From contig NC_031478.1 of assembly GCF_000006565.2 (NCBI RefSeq), forward strand, positions 6,893,057-6,957,056: DNA of 64,000 bases, in the 5' to 3' direction. The notes under the pieces are model-generated. The model worked only from the letters and a program-made list of their open reading frames with translations. It had not been told where the DNA came from and did no database searches. Source of the stretch: Toxoplasma gondii ME49 (Eukaryota > Apicomplexa > Conoidasida > Eucoccidiorida > Sarcocystidae). Positions within the stretch are counted from its first letter, which is position 1. Every line of letters begins with the position of its first letter. Both the position numbers and the translations under genes were made by a program. Below are positions 1 through 14,400 of this stretch, one piece after another.

Positions 1-3000
1 TTCTGGAATGTGTCTTCTGTATTCTGCGACTTCTCGACTTCCTCAACTGTGATTTTCTGCAGGGCGTTCGCAATCAGCTTCTCCATGCCATACATCCTTC
101 GCCAGCGTCCTGACGACGCGGAAAATGCTGCAGCCGCAGCGTCCTTGATGACTGACTGTTGCCATTGACAAAGTTTGTGTCTGCATACATTCCAACGGCT
201 CGTAGTGTGAAGGGGGTTTTGAGGTGCCATTGCTCGACAAGAGCTATCGACCCTTGAGTGCCGTCCACGTTCCAGGAATGTTTCTGATTCGATCTGATAG
301 AACTAGACACTATTCGACGTACTAGATGGATTTCAGTAACAGAGTATCTACATCAGAAGGACACAGACGCGCCCAAACCACTTTGGCTACCAAAGCTGTA
401 GACCCCCTCTGAGGTGAGTTCCCTAAAAATAAGCGTAACAGCTCTATTCGGATAACAGTTGGATGTAGTACACTACATGATACACCGTAACACACAGGCG
501 GGACAGGCGTTGACGGTATTCGCTCGCGGCTGCGCTGCAGCTGCGGTATGACTTGGACATTAAACTAGAAAGCATCTTTCAGAGTTGAGAAAGATAACGT
601 TTCCGACTGCTGGGTGGGATTACACCTTTTTCGGATGGATTCTTTCTTCGAGGCGAGGGCATCTTCCATCTCTTTAACGAAAGTCGATCGAAGCTGTCTT
701 TCTGCGTGCACTTCCTGAGATGAATCAAGACACCTGTAGATGGACACTTAAGAACTCCGCAGCAACCGATTCTTCGCAGATTCAAGAAAGGGATAGCCTA
801 TTCCTTTCGGCGGGTGGTATCTCGTGTGGAAGCTCGTTTCGACTGGCACGATGACACAACAATGCCCAGAGTGCAACTTTTGGTGGCGCTGCTGCTTCTG
901 CTATCGTCCTTTGCTGGCTTCGTCTATCACCTCAGATGTGCGAATGTGTTCTATTCAGCAGGGCAAAAGCAATGCAACAACTCACATTTTCAAGCGACCG
1001 TGACTCTGACATCAGCCGATGTTTCATCCGCAGTTGTTTTCTGAGAACAAGGAATGTTACGGGTTTCCATCCAATCACTCAACCGCATGTACTACACTGC
1101 CAGTGGCGGCTGAAGACCAAGTGCATTGGACGTTCACCTCTAACAAAAACACCTGTTGTCTCGGCTCGTGAAGTCACAACAGGCCCGTCCAGTCAGGAAG
1201 TCAGTATCACCTTCATTTCTACCGCAAAGTCAACTGTACCAGTTTGGCACACCCCCACGCACAATGAGTCGTTCTCATTTACACCGCCGAACTTTGCTTT
1301 CGTTTATTGTGACTGTTCGCTTACTCTAACAAACGTTGCTTCTCTTTCAGTTCTCCCTGGTAACCCTTTGACTTCTCTTGCATCTTCACTATCCGCTGAC
1401 GGAGAAGCTCTTTCTCTCTCTGAGTGTCACAAGAGAATCGTACCAGGAGCAACACGACGGAAAGCGCGAAATGCTCTTTCACTGTTCCTTGTGCAGGAGA
1501 AATTCTGAACTGCACAGAACAGACTAACATCTCAGTGGTGGTAGCCTAGAGGTCCTCTACATGTAAAATTCTTGCGACATACTTTCCTGTCCTGCAGCCA
1601 TCAATGAGAGACGTGTATTTCCCGTCGAAAGAACCAGGTTGTACGGATCACTAACCCGTAACTACAACGCGTGGTAAATCAAAACGCAATTACCAAAGGT
1701 CGGAGAGACGCCCTTACTTTCGTTCTGTCTAGGATATGTCTATAAACTTTCCTGGTAGCGTTTGTTTCCTCGATACGACGTTGCATATCCTGCAACTTTG
1801 CTTGTAACTGGTGTTCTTTCTGCGGTCAGGAGAGATTTGCAGCGACGCGTAACTGAAGTGAGTCAGCAACATGTCATCCCGAACCTTACATGAAACGGCA
1901 TGCTGTTCACGAAGTTATCAAAAACAGAAGACACCGTGTTTTCTCGCTGGGTACCAGTACAGGATATGCGCATAGCCGAAGAATGACAGTCGAAATGCAG
2001 CGATACTGAAAAGGATGCAGCCGGAAGTACATTGCGCAGAGTCACTCATACGCAGCTTAGGCGAGTCATGTCTTGCTCCTTCAGCTGTTCCGCCGAGTCC
2101 GCTTGTCGTATCCCTTCCTGCACGGTGTGTGAAACAAGGGCCAGGGAGGAGCACATTTGGCAGACGTATTCTGGACTGGGTAATTGGTAAAAGTAAACGT
2201 GGTGCGTTCGGGTGGCAGCATCATATGAAACGAGAAGGCTCCCTCTCCGACAGAGCGGGTAACACACCGTCAAAAGGCATACATCAAACAACTCCAAGAA
2301 GACAGCTTTGTGATAGTATGTGTCACTTGAGCCCCCATTCAAACACACAGATATGGGTGCATAGAACCGTTAACGGACCACAAAAGCGGTGCTGGCCATG
2401 CCATATCATGTAGCTTGGCAATGTCTGCAAACCTCCTCAACGGAAACGTGTTTCTGGAAAGTAGATTTGGTCGTTCTGAGAGACCCTCAGAAGAGAGAGA
2501 AGGGCACCGCTGTCTTTCGGAGAGCCAGCTATCCCATGGGGTCATTTGTCTAGTTCCTCTGCAAACTGGGAACGTTTTCTGATATTGAATGGTGCACATC
2601 ATTTTCGACTTTGTCAAGGACTGGACAGTAAAGGCATGTCGTTCTTACACTTTCCCACTGTTGTCCGATGAGGCTGTGGTTGCAAGAAAACGCACCTTGA
2701 ATCGTGTGAAATCCGCGGTCTGTTTGAGGACTTCCATGTGAACGTCGTCAAACTGCTTCCGCATATCAGCAAGTAATTGCTCGACTCCCGCCGCCATTGT
2801 GAGCTGGTCTGCCTGTCATGATAGCGAATGGTGCGCTCAGACTGAAACAATGTGGCGGACCTTCATTTTTGAAATTCGAAGCTCTTCATACCGTACAGAA
2901 TATTCCGGGTTCATCGAGTGTTTTACAGAAATTGATTCTGATTACAGCAGCTCGAATACCATGTTGTTTCACCACTGCAGAAGTTCCTCGGTGCATCTGT

Positions 3001-6000
3001 TTCTTCCAAACAAGGAACTTGGCCAATAGTTGGCCGACCTGACTTCCACTATTTTTGCCACACAGCCCGAGGTGCTCCCTTCCCATCACTTCAGTGTGAG
3101 AAGCCGCTCTGTGAGGTGGACGTTTTCAGCCCGCCGTCCCTTCCTTCTCGGGAGAAGGCAGACTGTGTGCAGTACGGGGTGTCCTACTCGGCAATGGACT
3201 GGTATAGACATGTAACAGTTGTCTCCTCCAACTCATATTTTCAGGCGCGTACTTGAAGCTCCCGGTGTACTGCACACTTGCGGCTTACAGCAGTTCTTCG
3301 TTGTTACACTGTTGACAAACCATGTGTGTCACGTACAGTGAAAGACTCCATCGCATTAACGATGCCGTTGGAGAACGCATTGTCGCAGCTCAACGCACTC
3401 GGGATTGGCGCTCCAGCAGCTGTCTTTGGTCGCCGAGGACTGAAAGGCTGGTCTGACGACTGCAGCGAAGAACACGACTCCTGACGGAGGAGCGGTGGAA
3501 GCGCAACTGCAGGTCTCATGGTTTCACAAGGTCCTGGCTGCGGCTTTACGGGCCATCACTGCCTACTGCAGCTGCGAAAGTGCAGCCACCTGTTTCTGAA
3601 ACTCTCGTCAAAACGGTGACCGTTGCAACGATCAGCAAAATAATCGCTTTTGTCGAAGGATGCTCTCAGCGAGATTCGGCTTATGCAGTTCGAATGATGT
3701 GAGAGCCACAGTTACAATATTTTGCTTATCTTGTCCACTCTCTGAAAAGGCTGGCATCCACACCCCACACACGTTCATACCACAGGCAGTCAGACTTCGG
3801 TTACTTGCATAGAATCGAATTTTGTTTCCATATTTTTTTACACAAGCACAACGCATACTGCTTTCCGTTTTTAGTTCAAGAGCTTTGCCGGCCTCCCTCA
3901 AACCATGTGGCGAATGACAAGTCGTAGCGATTCGCTGGCCTCCTGCTGAGCCGGCGAGACTACTCGCGCGCTCATGTCCACTGCAGATGTGGAGGCACGG
4001 TTTAACAGTGTCATGAAAGAAGTGCCTTACAGATATTTCTGATCCCAAATGACACGGATAGTAGTGAATCTGAAAACTAGTGCTGTCAAGAACCTTCCAC
4101 TTATGTACGGCGTTATAATGTCGAGGGGGTAGTGTACCCGGAAGTGCCGAAAACGCGAGCAGGAATGTCAGAGCTGTGAATCAACCGGTCAGAGGTAGAT
4201 GAAGGATCGACTACTTAAAGACCAAAAAAGTGGAAATATTCGCATAAGACGACGCGCCCAGAAAAAGCACACTCAGTGTTGAGCACGGGATACATGTACT
4301 GGACTGTCCAAATGACGGTTACTGCACCGCGTTAAGAAGTTTCGACAGCTAATGAATGGAGCTGACCACCGCGTAACTCAGGTACGCCATTCCCTGCCAT
4401 GAAAACGTCACTGCAAACACACTGTTGTTTCCTTCGAGCTACTCATGTGAATCGACACCCCCTGCCTCAATCAATCAAAACTGAGTTATGCTTAATGAGC
4501 GCTGGCTACACTGTGGGGCCCTGTGGCGAGATTCTAGTGGAGCCAAGCGATACTTTGGACATCCCCCACAATGCAAAAGACTGCATTTAAGCCCGTTCTC
4601 ACGTTCTGTGCCGACACGTTTGTGTGATGCGGTTTAGTGATGCACGATAAACGCGCGTACACTCCCTTCAGTAGCAAGCCGTCTGTCTTGTTAATGCTGC
4701 GGGAGTCTCTTGTCCAATGAAAGGCCCCCTAGCCCCGAGATGACGTCGGCAGACACTCAGTTGTAACTAATGAGGCAGCAAGGATCTGCAATCACGTGTC
4801 CCGCCCATTAGGCTGAGCGAAAATGTACATACTTGATAGCGCTTGTAATATCCCACGAAATAGGAGGCTTCGTCAAACTATGTGCACCTAGGCGTACAAG
4901 TTTCCACCTCTTCACTATACCACCATTCTCCACGTGTGCATCGTAACTCTCGTGACTTTGAATCCAATTCGCAGTAGCTGTGCGACGGTATGCTCTGTGT
5001 CTGTATTGGGCTTGACGCGATTGTCCTCCTACCACTTTCGCACGCGTTTCTCCTACCATCTTAAGTTGATGATAACACCCAACGCCGTACCACAGAACGT
5101 GAGTCGTTACCAATACCAGATACAGCATAGTCGAGCCAAAAAAGTGACTAACGTTGCATCCTGCACTTGTTCCAACGCAATCTATGGTTCTGTGGGTCAC
5201 GGCTCATTTCTTGCAGCGGCATTCCGATATCTCGTTGACTACGTCTGCGGGAAGCTTGGGCTGTACAGGTGGTGGACTTAATTCTCTGTTATCCGTTCAA
5301 TCACGGCCGCCAAATGTGTGTAATCTCCGGCCCAGTTTTTATTAGATGCGTTGTGTCTCATTGCCGGTGAGTGGCCAACAGATACGAGAGTGACGCGACT
5401 GCGACGGAGCTCCAGAGCCGTGAAAGGGTTACTTCGGAGGCAATCCAGCATTGTGACGGTCTATCAGTCTGCGCCAATGACAGAAGCAAAGACGTCCGAG
5501 ACAGTGATCCAGACGCACGTCGCCACCGTCAAGGCATTCCACAAAGTCCTAGATTATACAATTTCTTCGCCTGGGTTGCTAATCACGAGACTCTGCGTAA
5601 TCTGGGCGACAAGTCTGGGAGGCGCCGGTGACAACAGATGGCCCGGAAGACTTGATGCCAAAACATTCGTACGCGTGTGATTGAACTTCCAAGAACGCAG
5701 TATCAGGTTCTGCTGGCACGTTGTCGGCTGAATGCTCTCAGTGGGGACGCGTGACCGTCTAAAGACTTTACAATCTGTCCCCAAAGCACCGGAGATGCTT
5801 CTCCATCCGCTGCCTCGTCAGCATCAGGGACGCATCCGGGAAGAACTGCTGGTTTCTCACCTATATCTGTTAGATCTTTGATCGCTTGCTGCACTCTAGT
5901 TATTTTTGTATGAATCACCTCTGCGGGGTCGCCGTTTGCGTCCGCAGCTCCAACACGTGGCTCAGGAGCTAAATTCTTTGGCGAAGTTTCGGACGCGTCT

Positions 6001-6776
6001 TCTAAGCCATCCGCAGTCTTTGTTGGGGAGGCCGAGAGACGCCGGCCACACTCTTCCGTAACAGTCGATACATCAAATGCCCAGGCTCGCGGACGCAGCC
6101 AGAAGGTAGTGCTTGTTACAGTGAAAGAAACTGCCACTAAAAAGAGTAAAGGCGCAAAGGTCAAGCACAGCGCCAGCTTCCTACATGCGACAGCTTGTAC
6201 TCTAATACATTACGATAGCAGATGTTCGATGCCGAAGCCGACAAATCACCAATGGATTTGCTGTAGGTTCATACAACTGGTGAGTCGAAGTGCATTCTAG
6301 TGACAGTGCCGATCTCGCCTACAGTGTTATATCTTATCGCTTCGTCTAAGTCAACTCACTAATGGTCCCCGAGACGATAAACGGGGCAGTTCTATCCCAA
6401 TGGTACAAGCATCCTGCATGGAATTGAGCACAGAACGGAGCGATTCATCGAATGCACAAACGAGAAAAGTGGCGAGACGAGGCAGCTTCCATTGTTTTTC
6501 GCTGGAGGAACCTTGGCAGTTGATGCTCCAGCATGCAGTACCATCTCGCCCTAGAAGCAGGCGACGCCGCAGTAGGCTCTGCTTACCTGTGATCGTGGGA
6601 GACAGAATCCTCACAATATGAGCCGAACACAGCTGGCTATCGAATTGCTGAAGCTGCATCATCACGGGCACCATCTTGGTTCCAGCCTTCACGCCCGCCG
6701 GCATGGACATGCCAGCCCCACCACAGCAAATCAGCATCAGCGTGACGACAGTGGCTCTGTCTGTGGTGAAGCCCAT
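1..6776 (-). CDS. multi-exon coiled-coil protein with hydrophobic N-terminus, partial (3' end beyond window)
   Basis: I do not recognise the family. The likely first exon is 6776-6587: it begins MGFTTDRATVV with a hydrophobic stretch (VVTLMLICCGG) like a signal peptide and ends at a gtaagc donor. It joins in phase to an exon starting at 6136 (acceptor ctctttttag), which adds a second hydrophobic stretch and an acidic region and reads open to 5703. Further exon-like blocks with splice signals, mostly helical and rich in K, E, Q and R, lie at 3980-3904, about 3603-3567, 2803-2696, 1819-1748 (KEHQLQAKLQDMQRR), 1419-1325 (REKELLRQRIVKMQEK), 733-626 and about 155-1. Another possible Cys-bearing exon lies near 5050-4880. 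The last block is open at the window edge. The coiled-coil exons are convincing individually. The joins between 5700 and 2800 are not fully worked out, and two adjacent genes remain possible. Confidence 0.55.
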
Positions 6777-8431
6777 GGCGAAAAGCACTCCGATCTGAAG
6801 AACACGTTCTCATGTGCCACAACTGAAGGAGATAACGGAACAAACTCTGAAGATTTTGGTGGACAGTTTGTCTGTGTCGGAACCACCAAGATTGACGGCA
6901 TGTGGGACCTCGTGGCTTCTCTTCGGAATGCCCGCCTTACCTGGAATATGGAGCCCATAATATAGTATACAGCGTGTCCTAAAGAAAAAGCCGTTCGTAC
7001 ATGGAGGGAGACACTGCATACTGCGTGTTCCACAGAAACGAGCTAACCTCGGGTCGACAGCTAAATTCGCGTTTCTTGCGTTGCGAAGTTTGAGAGTAGA
7101 GTTCCAAAGCGAAGACAAGGAAACGAGGGTGGGCTTCAACAGAGTAATAAGCTTGTCCACAGCACTGTGTGCAATACACGCAGAGCAAAATAAGCTTGAC
7201 ACTCAACCGGCTAACACTGTTCGGAAGGCTCAGCGCTTGCATACAGGCTCTGAGTCGCAACCGCAAAACACCCCTTCACGACTGAGGCGCTCGTGCAAAT
7301 AAAATGGAAATCGTGACAGGCAGGTTTTAGAAGAAAAAAAGCGTGTAAGCATCGGCTTCAAATGGTATCCCCTTTTTTGTGGATCGTGTGTGGAGTTCGG
7401 CAGTGCTGCACGCATTCTCGACTCAGCAGATCTCAGCCGAAGTCGTGTAGTATCATCTGCTTAAATATCGCCCCAGACAAGTGGCATGGTTCTTTTCTCT
7501 TATCAGAGGGTGACCATCGCGTGTGTGGTCTCCCCATTCGATTGCGGGGAAGTTGTCTTACCTTGTGAACTATGCCGAAAAGAGATTCGAGAAGATGAGG
7601 AAAGGAGGAAAGAAACGACGAAGCATCCGAGAGCTACTAGCGAAGACAGACCAGCGGAAGACTCCAATACGTGCATCTGGTGAAACACTGGCAAAGCATA
7701 TGTCAGTAGGAACCCGGCACATTTGTTGTCTCAGTGGTGGCCCGTTAATCTTTTATACGCTGGCGGCATGTGTGCACCGATGGAAACAATAAAGATATTC
7801 CAGTTCATATCACTCGTAGCCCCGTCCCTTTCTCATGCGCGGTGGCGAAAAATTCGCCTGAGTACTACCACGTTAGGTTTGTAATACTTCTGCCACATCT
7901 GGGCCGGTCGACGCAGCGATAAAGTGGCAGATCCGTACGGCCTACAGAGCCTACTCGATTAAATATTCAGTCGAGCGCAAACGCAGTGACCCCTGTGATC
8001 GACAACAGAAGAAACCTCACAGAAGAGAGTGTAGATTAGAGTTGTTATGTAGAAGACCGCCGCGGAAAAGAAAACTGGCCAAACCCGGAGAGCATTCGTT
8101 GAAAGTACGGATTCCGGTCCTTTTCTTACAGCGGCCCTTGTTTCTCCTGAATAGTCCGAAATAGCGGGAAGCAGTCAAGGGGGGGTTTCTTTGTTCACTG
8201 CATCAATGATTTTACGGAGATGCCTGTCGACTGGCTGTGCTGCACCGTGAAAGCAAGATACAGTACCCACCGTCTTCACATTCACGATAGGCAACTGCGA
8301 ATCTGGGGTACGTTGAACCATTGCTGGTAACTCACAAGCAATGTTATATCGAAACTGGCTGCAGGATGGTAAATAAGGGCATGCTCAAGCAGATTCAACA
8401 CGTACAAGTGCAACTAAAATGACTCTCTTAT
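6777..8431. other. intergenic region upstream of the coiled-coil gene
   Basis: About 1.65 kb between the 3' end of the membrane-protein gene and the first exon of the coiled-coil gene, both on the minus strand. Short open frames occur on both strands, including a purine-rich Lys/Arg/Glu frame near 7523-7683 (+), but none has a convincing start plus splice or stop context. It probably holds a 3' untranslated region and a promoter with 5' untranslated region. Confidence 0.4.
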
Positions 8432-11400
8432 TCAGGGAATTGCGGCAGATCCGATGAGACTTTCGTCTCTGTGTCCACGTAAGTAAACGATGAGAGAAGA
8501 CCTCCCTGTTTTATTTATTTGAAGGCTGCACATGGGCTCAATGCATTTATTTGGCGGCAACGTGCCATCTGTGCTGCGATGCCAGTCAACTCGTTTCGCC
8601 TTACGGACGACTGCGACAGAACTCTTGAGAGCGTCATCCGTCAACATCTCTTTGTTGTACGACTTGAGGGGCAAGAAATCCAGCTGTGGTATGGTGATCA
8701 TGTGTCTCTCTATCCAGATGTTTCCAACTCTTTCCGTCACCTCTTTGGTGGTGAAGCAAATATGCGCGTTTGCGGAGAAACTGTAGTAAAACAGGTGGAG
8801 GTCCTTTCCTCCGCGAATTTCCGCCCGTTCTTTTCGTTTCTCATCATGAGCTTTGAACTCCAGAGGCGCTTGCTTGAGTCCACCGTATTTGCTGATCGTT
8901 AAACCGGAGACCAGCGATGGCCCATTACGTCGAAAACAAACCGGTGGTCCAAGTCTATTTCTTTTCTCGCGTTTAAGTTTCATGTCGAGTCGATCGGACA
9001 ATTTCCCTACGCTCGGGCACACACCTCTGGTCGTGCGTCTATAAACAAAAAGTAGAGAAACTGGCTGATTCCACTGCGACTGCGCTTTCGCGTCGAACAC
9101 ACCGACAATGCCTTGAGACATCTGATTTAGCGTTGTTAATGAAGTACAACCGCCTGTACTTCTTGATACACTGCACACTGACCCAAGTCTGTCCCACGCA
9201 CTGGCTGTCGAATAGAGGTGTACCGAGAGTATAACATATCGTTCATTCTAACTTGTAAGGCCGCACTAAAGTGTAAATGATATCTTTGGCACCTATAGCA
9301 ACTTGCATTAACAGTAGGTAGCAATTTTGATGGGAGAACACACTTTTCGTAGACAATCTTCCGCTGCGCCTACTGTGAGTTCGACCTCTACGACTTTGCA
9401 TTAGCAATCTCTTACTGGTATTTGCTGTCTGTTTCATGATCTCCTTGTAACTCGGTGGAAGCACCAGGACTGAAGAAGGTAGCGAAGTGGTCGAAATTGA
9501 CAGATCCTCGCTTTGATGGTAGGCGGGGGGGAACCTCATAAACCTCTGTCATTGCCGCTTGTCTTTTTTCGGGCGTTAGGAATTGAGTTTCGGAAAACGA
9601 TGCTCTTACTGGCGATGGTGATCTGCTGTGGTAGCCACTCGAACTTGAACTCAAGGGAGACTGATTAAGAGACGATAGGGACATTTCGTCAGACCCTCGG
9701 GATCGGTCGATAGGTGGTCGGTGGTTGAGCTCGTGCCGTTGCAACCGTCCTTCACTGCGCACCGGAGAAGCATCGGTATTAATGGAAGGCTTAATCTCTG
9801 AACCTACGCAGACGTCGCAGATGTGTGTTTCCACCAGCGCCTGAATTCTCAAATCGTACGAGTTTTGTCATGTTGACTCCAGGCAACTTGACAGGGTGGT
9901 CTGTTGTAGATGGAATTCTTAGTATTCGGTTGTGACTTTTAAGTGTGATTCCTGCGGTCGCATATGCAACCGGTTCTCTCACCTGCTTCGATGGGCCCGA
10001 CGCCTTCAGCCGTGTCTGTCTTCGGGATATTATTTTCTGTGTAGTCGCGCGAGTAATCATAGACAAGTTCAACATCTTCGGTTACCGGCGAAGACGCCAA
10101 TGGGAGAGAGCAAGCCTACATGCATCGAAAGCAGGCAGTACGAAACATCCATTTACGCAGTCTGTCTGCTAGGTCAGAGCTTCTCGTTACCACAATAAAC
10201 CAGGACTCCGAAGGGTGGAGTAACTTGTTGACTTCACATATGTCGAACTATCGTGGCGACATGATGCCGTCACCGTTTCAATCTTCGAGGATGTAAAACA
10301 CGCATTCCCCTTTTCCTGAAGGTAAGAATCGACAGCCAACAAGGGCAGCGTGTAGCACATTTGTCTGCCGCCCCTTGTTAATAAATATTCACTAGTTCCG
10401 ACAAACGCGATTCCGTACTATTTCCTGCCGTGGCGATCTGTCTGGCGGTGCTTCATCTCATCTACCGCATTTTCACTTTTTTTGAAGCTTTGGATGCAGG
10501 CAGACTAACTCACATCCTTTGACCTCTCTGATATGGCTGAAGCCGGTGACGAACGAACTGGAGCGTCGTTTGAAAAGATTGGTGTTTGTTTTACTTCTGC
10601 TGCCGGACAGTGCATTCGTTCTTGGCCCGCATCGAATTTGGTGGCATTGACTGCACACTCTCGGGGAGTCCAGGAAGAATGGCAGCTTGTGTGGTCTGAC
10701 GACCCCATTGAAACTGCCACAAAAGAACATAGCAACAGATGCACGTCTGTCCGCAAATTACATGCGATTGCCGGCAGATTCTCTGCAGATCCTAGCATGA
10801 GAGAAGCCGTCATGAGCTTCAGGGACGTGCCGGAGGGTATGGCGGGGGAGGGGGAGGGGATATGATGTACAATTCAAATGGAGTGAAATATGTCAAACAG
10901 GATGTCGGAACTATGTTGAGGAGCGATGCAGGACTGCAACCGCCAAGGTGCATAGACTCGATCGCGTCACTGCGTTTTTGTTTGCGAGCATTTCATGCGC
11001 GTCTCCGAGGGTACCTGGGTCCGAACGGACAGATGCCTGGCTGAGGCCGTCAGTACTCGAGGAGAAGTAACGGTTGTCGTCGAGACTGTCATCATCTTCC
11101 CCATAGCTGTCAGTATAATCGTATTCATCCTCGTTGTCTCGGTCAAAGATGGTCCGGTCTGCGACGGGTCTGACTCCGGAGGTTGTCGGCTGTGGCTGGA
11201 ATCTTCCAGTGGGATGCCGTGCAATCGTCTTGCCGTCTTCGACTTTCAGAATCGGCATGCCTGCATGAAGCGAAACCCGCCTCTTTTCTTGCTCGTTGGT
11301 CTTCTCGATTTCGTCTTCTGTTGCGGCCTTCTCTTCCAAGTTCTTGCTGAGATTAAGCGCGTCCATCAGGTCTTCATATGTGTACCCTCGTACTGCCACA

Positions 11401-14400
11401 CAGTCTGTAATTAACAAAACCCAACGTCAATAACTCATAACCGTGTTCATTCTGCAACCTTGTGTTCGCGGCGATATCCGATACGTCATGAGCTATTAGC
11501 GCAATACCGGAAATATCAATATTTGTAAGTCTTCACCATATTAGCAGGCGTGGTCGATTGCTTTTGATGCTATACTCGGCGCGTGCTAAATAACCCTAGT
11601 GCATCTATTCTGTCGTTCCTCATTCTAGGTAGCCCGCAGAAGACAAGGGAGCTCAAATGCTACATGATAAACCAGAAGAAAATGCGAAATCTATTGTAAT
11701 GGTGGTTTCCTTGTGAGCTGCGGGTCCGCAGGCAAGTATCTTGGGTGGCCTAAACAAGGCGGTACAACCGACCCATTATGACGACATTCCTCACTTGAAG
11801 GAACAGGAGCGCTGAACTGACCGATGAAGCTGAGCATCATAATAATCCCATGGACCCCCAAGACGGCTCGGATTCCCAGTTGTGAAGAACAATTCGCCGT
11901 CCCCGTGCCGGTCATGTTGTATACCCACAACTCGTAGGTAATGAAAACAGTAGCACAGACGCCAGCACCGAGGAGGGTTCCGACATCATACACCTTGTGA
12001 AAGTTCGCAAAATCTTCGAGTTGCTCATTGGGGTCTCGAGATGTGAGTAAGGTCCAGTTCAGCAAGGTCTCGGCCGCGCAGGATACTAGGCCAGTCAAGG
12101 CATGGGTCAGGTAGAACGAGGGCAAATCAGTGCCGACACACGAGGCAAGAATAAGGAGGAACGAGGCATGCAGAAAGAGAAAAAGTCGTGTTGCGGTCGT
12201 AAAGCTTGACCTCAGCATAATCACAGGAAGTAGTGCTGCCCCAAAAACTTGTAGAAGAGCGTGGAGGCTTGCTGCTAATCCTGAAAGCACCGGAGACAGC
12301 AGGCCGGGTCCAGCACGCGACGTCTTTGAAATCCAGACACACGTGGTTCGGAGTCGCGCTCGGACATTGGCTTCATGATTGCAGCGAGGTGTCAACTTCA
12401 ACTATTGCCTCGAACGGTGTCTGAACCCTCGCTTTAGTCCTTTTTCCCCTTCTCTGCTGCATGCATCTTCAACATTAACTTAGATTTTTCTGCAGCTAGC
12501 ACTGGGGTGTTACTGTCGTAATGTAAAACCAAAAGCAGGAAAAACCACAATCGGCTGCATAGTCTGATTCGCCAGGACAGGTAATGCACTCCGCAAGTTT
12601 TTGACATCCGAGGGGAAGTGAATATGTTTGCTGACGGCTTGCCACACTCATTCGCCAGCGGATTAGGAATGCGGAGCTTGCTTAAACGTGCTCATTCTCT
12701 ACCATTTTACTCCACCTTGCAAGCAAAAAGGTATATTATATTGTGGCCGTTATCCGACATTGAATTCGGTGGCCGCGTAGTACCACAAGGAAACTGACCT
12801 AAATGGACGGTGGTTCCACCATTGATTTCTTTCATCCAGACGCCCCGTAGAGTGGCAAGACCTGCCACAGCAGAGACTTCAGCAGTCGCCGCGGCAATAA
12901 GAGCCCATGCCCTCATCTCGATGGTGAAAATCGTTTTTCTTTAGATCGTTGTGGTTACTCAACTCAGGTGGCGGCGCAAATTGTTGCCTACACCACCGTG
13001 TGAGACCCAACGAGAACGATACCTTTCGTTACGAATTCTGTGAATCGACATCGCCCGTTTGTACAGCACGGGATACACGAGTAATGCACTCCGTTAACGA
13101 GGACATCACATTCAAGCAAGACACGTAGCTGTTTTGTGCGTGACCTTTGCTGCTCTGCATGACGGCACAAAGTATTCAGAAAGAATCGTAGTGGAGTTCA
13201 TCAATTCTTCCCAGCACGTGGGAATATTCGTGTTGCTTTGCAAGTCATTCATTTCTTAGAGAGCAGTTGTTCAGACATCAAGCATGCCAATCTGCGCCGC
13301 AGTGCAGCACAGAACGGTCAAGCTGGAACATGTGAAATAACATATACACCGACAGTCACCGAACTAATCTCGTTTTGCTTCTTCCTCCGAGATGTGGTCC
13401 CTTCTCAACCGTCTATTCAAGGAGCACATGACCAACAAAGTGTGCTATGGGTTTGAAAGAACACTCTGTGTGCAGCGCACTGACCCGTTGGAGTCGTTTT
13501 CGAAACTGAATCGAAGCGTATTGTTCTCTCCAGTTGTGGCTCAGTTTCTTCTTTTCATTTTTGCTGAAATAGAAACTCAAAATGCTGAAAGGCTGCTTTT
13601 CCAAGCAACACTGGTGTGGGAACAGATGAGTTACGATTATGGTGGAATTTGTGGCAGTCAGCGTCACAGGCGAGGAGCGACGTTTCTCAGGGCCACTGAA
13701 ACCCCGCACAAGCGGAAAGAAATTTACTACCTTTTTTGCCTCAGAACTAACTTTATTAAATGCGTCCACTCTGCCGCTCCATTGCTTCTTTGATGACGAT
13801 TCGTGTTCTCGATTCATCGTATCGTGGCAGAAATCAGTACATGATGTGTGGGCGAGAATACTCCATATCGGATTCCCTCTGTGATCGTCATGTCATCGAA
13901 TCTGATATTCCACGGAACTGATGCAGCATGATTAGTGTAAGAGATGTTGTATAGTCATCATTCCACTCTTCGGACTGTGGAGTTGTCGACTCACCACATT
14001 TGAAGACGCGTTCTAGTCCGCGATAACCTTGTAAAAGTTTAGAGTCCCACACATAATCGGGTTGCAAATATGACGACTCAAACAAGACGCATTTCGCATC
14101 CTGCGTAGAGTCTCTGAATGTGTCTGTCATCTATTGAAATCGTGCGTTTAGTCAGCATAAATTCCCAAAGATTAGTCCTACACGGCCCCTGTGTCCCGCC
14201 CTCCCAGAGTGCAGTAAAACGCTTTCTGCACCGAGAAGTGCAGATAATTCTCAATTTACTGGGGATCGAATCCCTGTCAATGGAACTACAGTTCGTCTAC
14301 TGATGCTACGGGAACCAAAGCCCTGCCACTGTTTACGCTAAGTCGCCGTTAAACATAGCTTGGGCGCTGATTGTGATCGGGCAAGGGATTTTAGAAGAAA

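Noticed and set aside
13392..13817. Overlapping frames of about 133 codons on both strands
   Set aside because: They fall in an intron between two well-placed exons of the membrane-protein gene and contradict each other; no splice signals favour either.
14230..14300. tRNA-like T-arm (ggggatcgaatccc)
   Set aside because: The loop departs from the usual TTCGA form and I could not find matching acceptor and anticodon arms.
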